Shown here: one piece after another, positions 10,495-21,079 of the stretch | Position numbering within the stretch: position 1 is the first letter of the stretch | Layout: every line of letters starts with the position of its first letter | Assembly: GCF_037975245.1 (NCBI RefSeq) | Contig: NC_092572.1 | Coordinates: 31,159,989-31,223,988, forward strand | Direction of reading: 5' to 3' | Source: Apostichopus japonicus | Lineage: Eukaryota; Echinodermata; Holothuroidea; Aspidochirotida; Stichopodidae | DNA length: 64,000 bases | Program-made: the position numbers and the translations under genes | Notes under the pieces: generated by a model | What the model was told of the DNA's origin: nothing | What the model saw: only the letters and a program-made list of their open reading frames with translations | Database searches by the model: none

Positions 10495-11415
10495 CAGGGA
10501 CTTCGCTAGATGGGGGTGTGGAGTGTCTCACCTCCCCCGCCAACTTGGTAAAACTGACGATGAAAAATTGGAGTGCGACAGTCGGAATATTCGACTGTCG
10601 CACTCTGAATTTACCTAGGCCTATATTCATTTATTCCTGTGATTGTGAATTGACCTAAAATTTGAAAAATTTCTGTCAAAATTGACCTTAAATCTGTCAT
10701 ATTTACTACAATTTCTTTGCCACTTTGAGAAATTGGATCTCGCGATCCTTATACTCCACAATACAAAACTTCGTATGATTTTGGATACTCTAAAAAAAAA
10801 CCTTCGCCAGCTTCAATTCGGTTTATTTATGTACTAATTTTGCTATTGGGTGGGTTGACCCTGTTCGCTTGCTGCAAGTAAATTCAGTATATATCAGGGA
10901 CGTATCCGTGGGGAGCAGTGGAAGCAACTGCCCCCCCCCCCATTTCAGTGTCGAAAAAAATGTTAAGGCACTGTTGAGTTTTTGCATGGTATTTTGTCAG
11001 TGCTCTTTTGATCTTGAATACTCGTCAGCTCCGTTAACTCGATTATAATCGTAGCAACAATAGGGCCTACTGATTCAGCTACTTAGTTTGGCAGATGCAA
11101 TTAGCTAAATGTAGCCTATAGCCTATTACCAGCCTACAGTTGGCCACTGCGTAATAAAATGCATATAGTCTACCTAACCTCATTCGATGGAGAGTCACGA
11201 ATCGTATGCACAACGACGAGAACAACAACGTGCGTTCTCATCCTTTATGATTCGTCACGAACAGCATGTTATGAAGCTAAGCTAGCAATCGTATGTGATA
11301 CGCGCTTCCAATAAATAATTATTACACTGCTAAATATGAAAAGTTCGATAGCTTCAAGTAAGTTCAGTATATATATATTGTCTCCATGGTATACAATTAA
11401 TGTAGACGATAGGTG
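10495..11415 (-). mobile_element. repeat family A, copy 1 (interrupted)
   Basis: Begins CAGGGACTTCGCTAGA and carries a perfect hairpin at 10571-10606 plus the segment shared with copies at 40155 and 45800, but in opposite orientation. At about 10896 a second element starting CAGGGACGTATCCG interrupts it. The family sequence resumes at about 11360 with a repeated CAAGTAAGTTCAGTATATAT. The CAGGGACG terminus suggests a hAT-type end. Confidence 0.55.
10571..10606. repeat. perfect hairpin of repeat A
   Basis: GAGTGCGACAGTCG pairs with CGACTGTCGCACTC around a short central loop. The same hairpin is kept at 40364-40398 and, degraded, at about 46112-46170. Confidence 0.8.
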
Positions 11416-12049
11416 TAAGACTATTTTGGCCGAATTTAGACTAGAAAATATTTGATAGAAATAGCTCAGTGGTTATTTTTGTTCGCGGAATCGGACCACA
11501 CAACATTGTATAAGAGTTGACAATCATCTTCCTCAGAAGTAATGACCATTATTATTTTTTTTTTAAAAAGCATGAGATTTACATCAATGAGCAGTGAAAA
11601 AAGGTATTCGGGAATAGGCCTAAAATTTAACTTCTTGATGATTTCCTTCATTTTTCAAGGTTGCACTATCTTTAAAAATTATTGGGTAAATAATTTGGTA
11701 TATTTAACATGTGGGCGATACTTATAGTATGTTCCTTAACTGCATCCTCCCCGCCCTAGGGATATTTCCCGGCTACGGTTTCCCATTGGCAGAGTCAGAC
11801 TAACGAAAATTGAATATTGGCGCCGTTTACAGCTATTCTATATGCGTATGGATGCCACGAAAATAGTACTAGTTTTAGTCACGTATATGACTAATGTATA
11901 TGTAATGTATATGTATACAATGTATATCTGTAGGCCTACGTGAGAACCACAACCAATGAGAACTGTATGTTTTTTACAGTATGTTTTTATACTTATTTCT
12001 AAGCGCTCTATTGGTCCTTGACGAAGATGGTAGACAGATTGTTCATATT

Positions 12050-12823
12050 AGTGATAAACAGCCCGGCCGACCCACCCCCCCCCCCCTCTCAAAAAAAATA
12101 TATATTAAGCGAGCTAGGAAAAAGCACATTATTTTTTGGTAATTCACTATTTTGTCGAAAATAATTTGTTGAGAAAAAAAACAGTTTTCCCCCTTTGTTA
12201 CATTAAAATAGCTTTTGTAGTTAGTATCCTATGTAGCCTTTAAGCAGATAACTTATGCTCAGTTGCTTACTTGCTTAACCAGAGTGATTAATAAGTTTGT
12301 GAAGTGAGGGGCAGTGGTACAAATGTATAATCATAATAATAAATAATATAAATACCTTATATTAAAGTGCTGTTATCATGAAATAAAACATGCACAAGAG
12401 CACTGTACAAAAGAACCAATACCTGGAATGTAAAATTACCAAATGTATGAAAACCTAAAAGTAATAACAACAGCAATGAAAGTAAAAAATGAAATAAGAC
12501 AGGGTTATAAACCACAATAAAGAACATAAAAACTGGGCACAGTAATGTGAATAAAACAATGAATTAGATTTATGCCCATACTCAAGCCTAAAAAGATAAG
12601 TTTTCAAATGCTTCTTAATAGTGTCGAAAAAAGTTCGGAACAAAAGTGCAGTCGCCAAAGATGGGGTGTCTGACTGACACTGACCGTATCGTTAACGATA
12701 AGCCGGGGGTGGGTGTGGGTTTGCAAGGCAGCAGTCGGAATTTTCTGGCTTAAAAACCCATGCATCCAGTTTAAATTTCAGCCACTACACCCCTCCAATC
12801 ACCAGACCTTAGCTACGTCCCTG
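12050..12823 (-). repeat. duplicated block including repeat D, copy 1
   Basis: The reverse complement of 44511-45335 with two differences. This copy carries an extra 300-bp LINE 3' fragment (12326-12626). The other carries a foldback element (44777-45153). The right part ends in GCTACGTCCCTG, the terminus of repeat D. Confidence 0.65.
12326..12630 (-). mobile_element. LINE 3'-end fragment
   Basis: Reading on the minus strand, TIKKHLKTYLFRLEYGH resembles the C-terminal end of CR1/jockey-type LINE polyproteins. It is followed by AT-rich 3'UTR ending in ATT/TTA repeats near 12330. The paralogous block at 44.7 kb lacks it: GGTACAAAT joins directly to CCGAAAAAAG there. Confidence 0.55.
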
Positions 12824-13195
12824 ATCCAGTGGCGGTGGAACCGGGGGTCTTGGGGGGGGGGGCTCAGCCCCCCAATAAAAAAGTTGAGGGGGCAAATGCA
12901 TGATAAGCCCCCCCCAATATTTACCAAGGCTCCGAAACGTGCATCTGCCCATTTTGCAATGCATACTTGTCGATCTGTCCGATGCACACGTATACTATAC
13001 AGGTGTAATAATTTTATTAAATGCTGGGGACCCTCGGCCCGTCCCCTGGCTATAGACCACATTGTCACCCCAACCGCTTCTTCACGCCCCGTGAAAAGTG
13101 GAAGCAGTGAGTGTGAGTACCGGTAAGCTCAACACAACTTCGTCTTAGGCCAATGACTTGCCTCATTTCAGCCAGTTCTCCAACATCCCCTTACA

Positions 13196-13592
13196 CAGTG
13201 GCGAAGCGTCCATACAGTCAGGGGCGGATGCCCCCCCCCCCCCCTGACGGACTCAAATAGACTGCTGGTGCCCTTTTCAGCTTTCACTACTTTTTACTTA
13301 TTCGCGATTATTGACTATTTTATTGCGCTCTCATCTATCTAGTGACATTTGTCATATTCTGTTGGTGTAATTTTCCGACAAAATGGCGACGACACCTATT
13401 TATTCTCCGTTTATCTGCAAATTAGCAAGGCCCGGAGAGGGTCATTTCCTGCAATCTAGGGAGTATCTTTACTCAAAAAATTTCTGTACGCTCCGCGCCA
13501 ACCTATGGTGGCGCTCCGCTTAGATAGTGTCGAAAGTGCCCCTACAGACCATTCTTGCCCCCCCCCGACCAATACCCCTAGCTCCGCCACTG
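13196..13592. mobile_element. hAT-type element nested in the previous one
   Basis: TIRs CAGTGGCGAAGC and CAGTGGCGGAGC. Target duplication CCCTTACA/CCCTTACT (7 of 8). The paralogue at 50720 has the uninterrupted site CCCCTTACTACACTC, which confirms the insertion. It carries the shared cassette at 13475-13529. Confidence 0.85.
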
Positions 13593-13768
13593 CCCTTACT
13601 ACACTCAAAAAACGTATTTGCGAGAACACTACGAGTAATAGCTACTCTCTTAAAACACCATGGGATATACAAATAACAATGCTTTTACAGACTTTTACGT
13701 GCAATCTGAGAAATTGCAAGCTTGAGACCCATATTTTAGGGCTAGGTATTCGAAGCATAAAACACTCG

Positions 13769-13863
13769 GGAAGTGCCGTTTCCGGCCATCTGGGGGTTTG
13801 AAAAAACCCAAAATTTTCTTGTACGCTCCGCGCCAACCGATGGTGGCGCTCCGCTTAGATAGT
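13769..13863 (-). repeat. shared cassette B, copy in the 12.8-kb element
   Basis: GGAAGTGCCGTTTCCGGCC...TTGTACGCTCCGCGCCAACC...GCGCTCCGCTTAGATAGT. It is one of at least eleven copies in the window. Confidence 0.85.
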
Positions 13864-13917
13864 CTTCACACATTAGCCCCCCAATAATTTTTCCGTTCCG
13901 CCGCGCCTGCCCTGATC

Positions 13918-15227
13918 ATAGCACATACATACAGTTGTCGTATAAACAGTCCATTTAGCCGACCCTGTAGCTTACTGTGGCTGCTCTTGCATATTTGTAT
14001 TTGTATAGCTCCCCGGTTTACACTGGTTATGTTCAATTTTTCGTTTTCTCTGCATGGTGTTAGGAGAAGTTGATCATCCATTAAATAAAGCTGCCTATTA
14101 CGTCATTGGTTGTAACGTTGACCAAACCGTGCAATACTTGCAGAATTATTGGATACCCTGCAACTAACTAAGATATCTAGAACAATCACGTGACTGCTCC
14201 TAATCAGAGAATTATTTGTCTTTTAACCAGATTTAGATAATTTTGTGTCCCAAATATTTAGTGCCATAGATATTTGTTGTTACAAAACTTACTTTAATCT
14301 CCCCTGGTGGACCGAAGTAACATTATGTTTGATTATGTTATGATCTGTGTACAGCAATGGTTGGATGACAAGACTAACTTAACGAATGTAGCATTAATGT
14401 AGCTGGTTTCGTTTACAGTATCAACTTAATCGTCATTAAATATCGCTCAAAAGCTTTCATCTGTTTCATGAATAATTATAAATTGGAGAGATGATTGAAC
14501 TCATGGGAAACCAGCATCGGAACTTAAATCAAACCTGTTACATATTTCATAAGTAGCTTCCCCTTCTTATACATGTAAGACTTTGGGCTGAAGTTGCTTT
14601 AATCCTAATCGCCTAGTGTTTATTAATTCTTAGTATAGTATTGCTATATCGTTGTATAAATAACATGTACACTTAGAGCTTCCGTAAATAAGAAATATCT
14701 AACCACAGAATCTATTAGAAAAGCCGAATATATTGTTCATTTCATTTCCGTTATCACCAGAATAAATATAAAATGTTTAAACAAGGGAACCAAAGACTAA
14801 GAAATACAAAAATATGTACATTAATATGAACGTAAAGATAAGAAAGTAAAAGGTTAATAATACTTGAAAACTTGTGTTTCTGAAAAAAGTGATTCTGTTC
14901 GCATAAACTTAACAGAAAAGCAAAGCAAATAATTCTGAATCGCTTTATTCCATTCTTTGGCAAGATATCAGGATTGTATAAATTTCTATTGGCTTTTACT
15001 AAAATACCCCTAAGTGCTGGATGCAGTGCGTGTTCCATATAAATAGTTCATGTATACTCAATACAATAGGAATTGTCCAATCAAGAAGCTTAAAGGAATA
15101 ATTAGTTGACGGAAGATCTGTAAATATTACAGATTATAATTTTGAGAATTTTATAATCTGATTTTATCTTTCTGATACACTGTTAACGATGATCCAATTA
15201 TCCCTCGATATCAAAATGGTATAAGTA
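13918..15227. other. intron spacer, nothing recognised
   Basis: AT-rich host intron sequence with no supported exon or repeat. Confidence 0.4.
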
Positions 15228-15339
15228 GTCAGGTGGCTTAGCAACTTTAACGTTACCGGCCGGACAAAAGTACCAAATTTGGCATGGAGTTTCTTTTCGA
15301 CCAATCTATCGATTTTATCCGTGGAACCCACTTTATCGG

Positions 15340-15790
15340 TTCCGATTTTTCAAGATGGCGGCCAAAATCCAAGATGGCCGCCAGAAAAAAGGGAAATGTC
15401 ATATATCTGGCTGTATAAATCAGAGATGAACAAATGAGGGGTCAATTCAGGTGTTTCCGGGGTCACTGAAACAGATGATGATCATGGCATGTTGCTTGAG
15501 TAACCCACTTCCAAGATGGCGGCCAAAATCCAAGATGGCCGCCAGAAAAAAACGAAATGTCATATATCTGGCTGTAAAAATCGGAGATGAACAAATGAGG
15601 GGTCAATTAAGGTGTTTCCGAGCTCACTGAAACAGATGATGGTCAAGGTATGTTGCTTGGGCGACCCACTTCCAAGATGGCGGCCAGAATCCAAGATGGC
15701 CCCCTGGAAAAAAAGGAAATTTCATATATATTTAATCTCCAGACCCCCTGTGCCCTTTTCTGATCGGGACCATCAAACCTTCCGTCCTCA
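15340..15790. repeat. tandem 160-bp units in left arm
   Basis: Three units starting CAAGATGGCGGCC and CAAGATGGCCGCC, followed by ATGTCATATATCTGGCTGTA, GATGAACAAATGAGGGGTCA and GAAACAGATGATG. The mirror image is at 18400-18850. Confidence 0.85.
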
Positions 15791-16239
15791 AACGTGTAAA
15801 TGAAACCGGGCTAGCACCCTGACTATATGTTATGGCTAGTATTCTAATTGTGTCACTTTGGTTGAGGAAGCCACTTAGGACTTATTGGGGAACTTTGAGG
15901 TGTGGATAGACACTATCGCAAACCCGTTATTATATGGGAGTTACGAATGTCATGTAGGACTGATTACATTGAGTCAACTATATAATAGAGTAACTTGAGG
16001 GAAAACAGACCAGATGTGAATACTGACTCATTGAGAGATTTTGTAGGATTGTGCACCCTTCATAAACACAACGTCAATTGTGCGAACAACACACGCTAAG
16101 CAGGTCACTAGGCATCTGGGGCATTTAACTCGTTCTTTTCGAACCTGTACCCCAGGGCTACTGTTAGTGAGGATCTCCAGGAAGACTTGTTGTCTGGTAT
16201 AGACAAGCCCACCCCCCCCCCCCCCCCATAGTAAAACGA

Positions 16240-17890
16240 TAGCTTGGGTTCGAATCTCTCCGTTGGTGAGCTCTGGACTGCGGTAGCAGCGATGAAGAAG
16301 GGAAAGTCCCCGGTCCTGATGGCCTCCCTGCTGAGTTATATAGGACTTCTGGGAGGTTCTCGGTGGGGACTTTAGAGACGTGTTCTCTACCGCTTTCCAG
16401 TTGAATTACATGAGCCAAACACAGAGGGCTGGAAATATTGTTCTCCTCCCAAAGTCGGGAGACCCTTTGGACCCTAATAGGCGTACAATAACGCTGTTAA
16501 ATCTGGACTACAAAATCCTGGCCAAAGCATTAGGAAATCGCTTAGCGAATGTGATGCCGGATATTGTAGGTCCTCTCCAGACTTACGCTGTGCGAGTCCT
16601 TCGGATTGAACTCAGTGTTTATTCGTTGGTTCTCGTTACTATATAAGGACGTCACGAGCATGGTCACTGTTAACGGATTTACTTCTGGTCCCTCCCCGGT
16701 TCGAAGGGGAGTCCGTCAGGGTTGTCCCCTCTCCCCGTTGTTGTATATTCTCTTCAGTGAAACGCTCAGTACCTCGCTGGACAAATGCTTGGGGTTTCGA
16801 CCTTTCAATGTACCGGGTGGGGCTAGAGTTAAATGCGTGCAATATGCCGATGACGTCACTTGTATTGTGTCGGACCTCGTCTCCTTCAAGCCTTTATCGA
16901 AGGTTTTGGCCACCTTCTAAGAGGCTATGGTGCCAGACTTAACAAGTCCAAGGCCAAAGGGCTGCATTCAGGAGGTTGGCGTGGCCAATCCCTCCCGTTC
17001 GATGCTACTTGGTCAGATGTCATGATCAGGGTAATCGGCATCTGGCTAGGTTATGGTGCCCCAGAGGCCACCACTTAGGCAGAGAAGGCTGATCAGGTGG
17101 AGGCAAGGCTCGACACATTCAATCGGAGGTGACTCTCCCTCCATGGGAAGGTTACAGTTGTCAATCGTTTTATTTTTTCCTCTCCTTCGGTATCCTGGTA
17201 CGGTGATCGCTGCACCAGGTTATTCCTTGGTACGATTGGAGAGGATCATTTTTTATTTCATTTGGGGAACGTGCAAACCAAACTTTCTCAAAAGGACCGT
17301 TCTGTAAAAGACCCCCTTGAGCGGGTGGGCATGGTTTGGTCCACCTACCATCTTAACTGCGCTTTCTCCTTTTGAAAGGATTTTTCGTTGCGTTTGAGAA
17401 TCCCTCGTTTGCCTTTTTTGGTTCTGGGGTGGTTTTCTTTTTCGCCACTACTGGCCCGGATCCTTTTCCAATAACCGGCCAAAGGCGACACGCTCTTCGG
17501 GGTGTATACTCAGATTGGTGACTCACTTTGTAGAATCAAAGAGGAGGGTGGTCCAGATGTTCTGCTTAACGTGGCCCACTCGGCTTGCCAAACCGCCATC
17601 CCTCCAGATGTGTGGTGTTCTGTGTTGTAAGTCACTAGATAGCCGTCTCCGGGACTTCGAGAGGAGGATTGCACATGGGGTCCTCATCACTAACCATTTT
17701 CGCCTAGTCAGGTGGCGATTAGGTTATGGGATTTGTCCCTGTGTGGGCTGTAAAGCCATTAGGACTATGCAACACCTTTTGCTGGAGTGTCCCTTTGTCC
17801 GGTTGGTGTCGGAATAATGGTTTCACGCCTTCATTATTGGTGTTATTAGTTGTTATTGTTGTTGTTTTGGTTATTAGTGTCATTGGTTGA
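16240..17890 (+). pseudogene. LINE reverse transcriptase remnant, Tx1/L1-like
   Basis: Non-LTR retrotransposon polyprotein in several frames. Segments in order are PGPDGLPAELYRT (about 16300), then LLPKSGDPLDPN and TLLNLDYKILAKALGNRL (16440-16550), GVRQGCPLSPLLYILF (about 16710-16755), QYADDVT (about 16840, the catalytic motif) and a C-terminal zinc-like CPCVGC...HLLLECP (about 17740-17790). Between QTYAV and SVFIRW the palm segment with the first catalytic Asp is missing, so an internal deletion has removed it. Frameshifts occur at 16300, 16590 and later. The style of the LLNLDYKILAK and RQGCPLSPLLY motifs fits the Tx1/L1 group. It cannot be active. Confidence 0.8.
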
Positions 17891-17944
17891 CCTCAGATGA
17901 CTAGTGACCCGACTTAGCGTGTGTTGTTCGCAGAATTGATATGT

Positions 17945-18970
17945 GTTTATGAAGGGGGGGGGGGGGGGCTTGTCTATACCAGACAACAAGTCTTCCTGGA
18001 GATCCTCCCTAATAGCAGACCTGTAGTAAATGTCCGAAAAGAACGACCTAAATACCTCAGATGCCTAGTGACCTGACTTAGCGTGTTTTGTTCGAACAAT
18101 TGACGTTGTGTTTATGAAGGGTGCACAATCCTACAAAATCTCTCAATGAGTCGGTATTCACATCTGGTCTGTTTTCCCTCAAGTTACCCTATTATATAGT
18201 TGACTCAATGTAATCAGTCTTACATGACACTCGTAACTCCCATATAATAACGGGTTTGCGACAGTGTCTGTCCACGGTCGATCACACCTCAAAGTTCCCC
18301 AATAAGTCCTAAGTGGCTTCCTGAGCCAAAGTGACACAATTAGAATACCAGCCATAACATATAGTCAGGGTGCAAGCCCGGTTTCATTTACACGTTTGAG
18401 GACGGAAGGTTTAATGGTCCCGATCAGAAAAGGGCACAGGGGGTCTAGGGATTGAATATATATGAAATTTCCTTTTTTTTCCAGGGGGCCATCTTGGATT
18501 CTGGCCGCCATCTTGGAAGTGGGTGGCCCAAGCAACATACCATGACCATCATCTGTTTCAGTGAGCTCGGAAACACCTTAATTGACCCCTCATTTGTTCA
18601 TCTCCGATTTTTACAGCCAGATATATGACATTTCGTTTTTTTCTGGCGGCCATCTTGGATTTTGGCCGCCATCTTGGAAGTGGGTTGCTCAAGCAACATG
18701 CCATGATCATCATCTGTTTCAGTGACCCCGGAAACACCTGAATTGACCCCTCATTTGTTCATCTCTGATTTATACAGCCAGATATATGACATTTCCTTTT
18801 TTTCTGGCGGCCATCTTGGATTTTGGCCGCCATCTTGAAAAATCGGAACCGATAAAGTGGGTTCCACGGATAAAATCGATAGATAGGTCGAAAAGAAACT
18901 CCATGCCAAATTTGGTACTTTTGTCCGGCCTGTAACGTTAAGCCTAAAAATTGTTGCTAAGCCACCTGAC
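17945..18970. repeat. right inverted arm
   Basis: Reverse complement of 15228-16218, with small differences. It contains the mirrored GGCGGCCATCTTGGATTTTG units. Confidence 0.85.
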
Positions 18971-19282
18971 TAATACAAGAAACCCTTGTGCAGTGTTCTC
19001 CGCAGGTCATTTTTTTTTGTCCGGGTGGTAATCGCCGTCCTGGGGGTAATCGCCGTCCTGGGGAAGGGGTGTCCCCCTCCCCTTTGGAAAATTTTTGCCC
19101 TCCGAAGGTGGGCTAGACGCCAAATGGTGCAATATTTGGTGCTATATTTGCCTTGCATGTATCTCCAGGAATTGCTATTTTTTAGGCAGTGTTTTAAATT
19201 TTCTCTTACGTTTGCCAAATGAAAAAAAAAAACACTTCAAAATTGTTGCTGAAATATGAGTAGTAATGAATAGGCCCTAAGT

Positions 19283-19570
19283 CAGGCGCGAAGCCAAGAA
19301 TTTGCCAAGGGAGGGGCGAAACTGTAGATTCGCCATTGCAAACTATCTAAGCGTAGCGCCACCATGATTGGCGCGAAGCGTACAAGAAAATTTTGGCTGA
19401 AATGCCTCCCAGATCGCTGGAAATGGCACTTCCCAGGCCTTGTAAGTTGCATCTTAGCATTTTCTCTTTTGAAAACACTAGCGATATCATTAAAACATTA
19501 AACATTTTTGTTGAAAATATGCTCAAGGGGGGGGGGGCTGCCCCGTTCGCCCCCCCCGGCTACGCGCCTG
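19283..19570. mobile_element. 288-bp hAT-type MITE
   Basis: TIRs CAGGCGCGAAGCC and (from right) CAGGCGCGTAGCC. Perfect 8-bp target duplication CCCTAAGT (19275-19282 and 19571-19578). It includes cassette B at 19342-19437 and inward-facing G/C runs. Confidence 0.9.
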
Positions 19571-20929
19571 CCCTAAGTCCAATAAAAAATTATTCTACAC
19601 TGTGCAAGGCTAACCCAACACAGCCTGTGCTTGACTGGGATAACTGTCAAGTTCAGGCATATCAACCAATTATCAGTCCTTATTACACAGATGCACACAA
19701 TGAATGAAAGAATGATAAATAGATGATCAAATAACAAATTAGTCTTTATTTAGTTCAACACCAACAGGATAACAATTGCAGTGAGAAAGTTGAAAAGAAA
19801 TAAGGTTTATCAACTTCATGCCTTTTGAAGTTCGTAAAAACCCGTCCTTTACAACATTCACTGTATAGAGAACAAAACTCTGAAAATCAGTAGAGAAATT
19901 ACCAATTGTGTACGAAAAGTAAGTTGGTACACCTTTCAAATTTTACGAAAGCTCGAGCAAAATACTTTCGAAAAATTCACGCGAAACTGGCATCTCGTGC
20001 TAAATGCAACTAATTTCATGTAAACAAGGCTCTAGTACACCCATTTATGAATTAACCATAAGACCACATCTGGTGTTGAGCGGCAGAAAAAGAAAGTATT
20101 TTCTAGAATTTTCACAAAAAAAGGAAAAAATTAATATCCTACCATAGTTAAGTGTATAGTAAATAGCCTAACCACTTCGTCGGTTACGGATCTCACGTAA
20201 CAACAAAAACACAACTTAAATTGTATTTTGCGAAGTTGACGTTCTCTACAAGGACATGGAAACAATATTTAGCATTTAGTTAATCATGCCAAGTGGCCTA
20301 AAACATGGGATTGCACGTTTTACTTTCATAAAGATGGCCATACTGTAGCTATTGAGGCCTTGATATCGTGCTATGTCTGTATGGTATAGACTGTGCCTGG
20401 TGTATCATGGGGAATAGATTGTTTTGTTCATGAGAAGGGGTCAGTTGGCTTGAGGTGTGTTTTACTTACCCTAATGTTACGGGGATATTTACCTACTTTT
20501 CTTGAACGTATAAGATAATATTTCGCATAACTTTACCGATCCTTTACTGACTGACCTAATTAATTCTAGAGTGGAGCCAAAATAGTTTACTCCATGAAAC
20601 GTTTTTTTGGAAACGTGCCAAAAAAGTTAAAAAACAGGTGTTAGACAGGGGGTTGTTTGGCAAGACACTTGGGAAAATTCGAAACACATGAAGCCAGCCT
20701 ACCGTGATATTTAAGTAGGGTTAAACACTGCAGTTGTAAACTGATGTACGTATCGTGCACGCTGTTCATTGTTAGGCATTCTAGAAACGAGGCTTTGCCG
20801 AACGTAGTTTGTTTCATAATATCGACAGTTTTGTAAATCGTCGCGGCCGCGGCAGAATCAAAACATGTAGTTTCGATCAAATTCGTCACTCTTAAAGAAT
20901 ATGAGTGACTTTTAGAAAATGTTTGACGA

Positions 20930-21055
20930 GGTGCCAGTGTATTTTTTTTTTTTTTGTCCGGGCGGCCGAGTTTTTCGTCCGGGTGGTAGTATTATGTCCG
21001 GGCGCTAGTCAGCCTTTTCAAATTTTGTCCGGGCGGCGCGCCCGGACAAAACCGG
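20930..21055. repeat. GTCCGGGCGG repeat cluster
   Basis: Five degenerate copies of GTCCGGGCGG or its complement, ending in the palindrome GTCCGGGCGGCGCGCCCGGAC next to the right TIR of the 2.1-kb element. Confidence 0.75.
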
Positions 21056-21079
21056 TAGTGGAGAACACTGCTTGTGACT

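Larger units (their letters stand above)
12827..13909. mobile_element. hAT-type nonautonomous element with a nested insertion
   Basis: TIRs CAGTGGCGGTGGAACCGG and (reverse complement of right end) CAGGCGCGGCGGAACGG. Perfect 8-bp target duplication CCCTGATC at 12819-12826 and 13910-13917. Without the nested element it is about 680 bp and matches 50360-51039 along its length. Eight-base duplications and CA-G-type termini fit the hAT superfamily. Confidence 0.85.
15228..18970. mobile_element. 3.7-kb element with about 1-kb inverted arms around a dead LINE RT
   Basis: Left end TA/GTCAGGTGGCTTAGCAAC; the right end is its reverse complement followed by TA. The arms 15228-16218 and 17945-18970 match almost base for base over about 1 kb. 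Each contains three roughly 160-bp units built on CCAAGATGGCGGCC, and each ends inward at a C- or G-run beside TTGTCTGGTATAGACAAGCC. The centre (about 16230-17890) is LINE-derived. A fragment of arm sequence (17891-17955) is repeated beside the right arm. It could be a foldback DNA transposon that captured a LINE piece, or a LINE insertion site caught inside a palindromic element. Confidence 0.75.
18991..21070. mobile_element. 2.1-kb element with 11-bp TIRs and 6-bp TSD
   Basis: Ends CAGTGTTCTCC and GGAGAACACTG, flanked by CTTGTG on both sides (18985-18990, 21071-21076). Both ends have a T-run then GTCCGGG just inside. No transposase reading frame is visible. A 288-bp element is nested in it. 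Six-base duplications have been described for some hAT lineages. Confidence 0.65.

Noticed and set aside
13505-13801. Frame of 98 codons across the nested element junction
   Set aside because: It spans the 13592 boundary and target duplication, so it cannot be an evolved protein.
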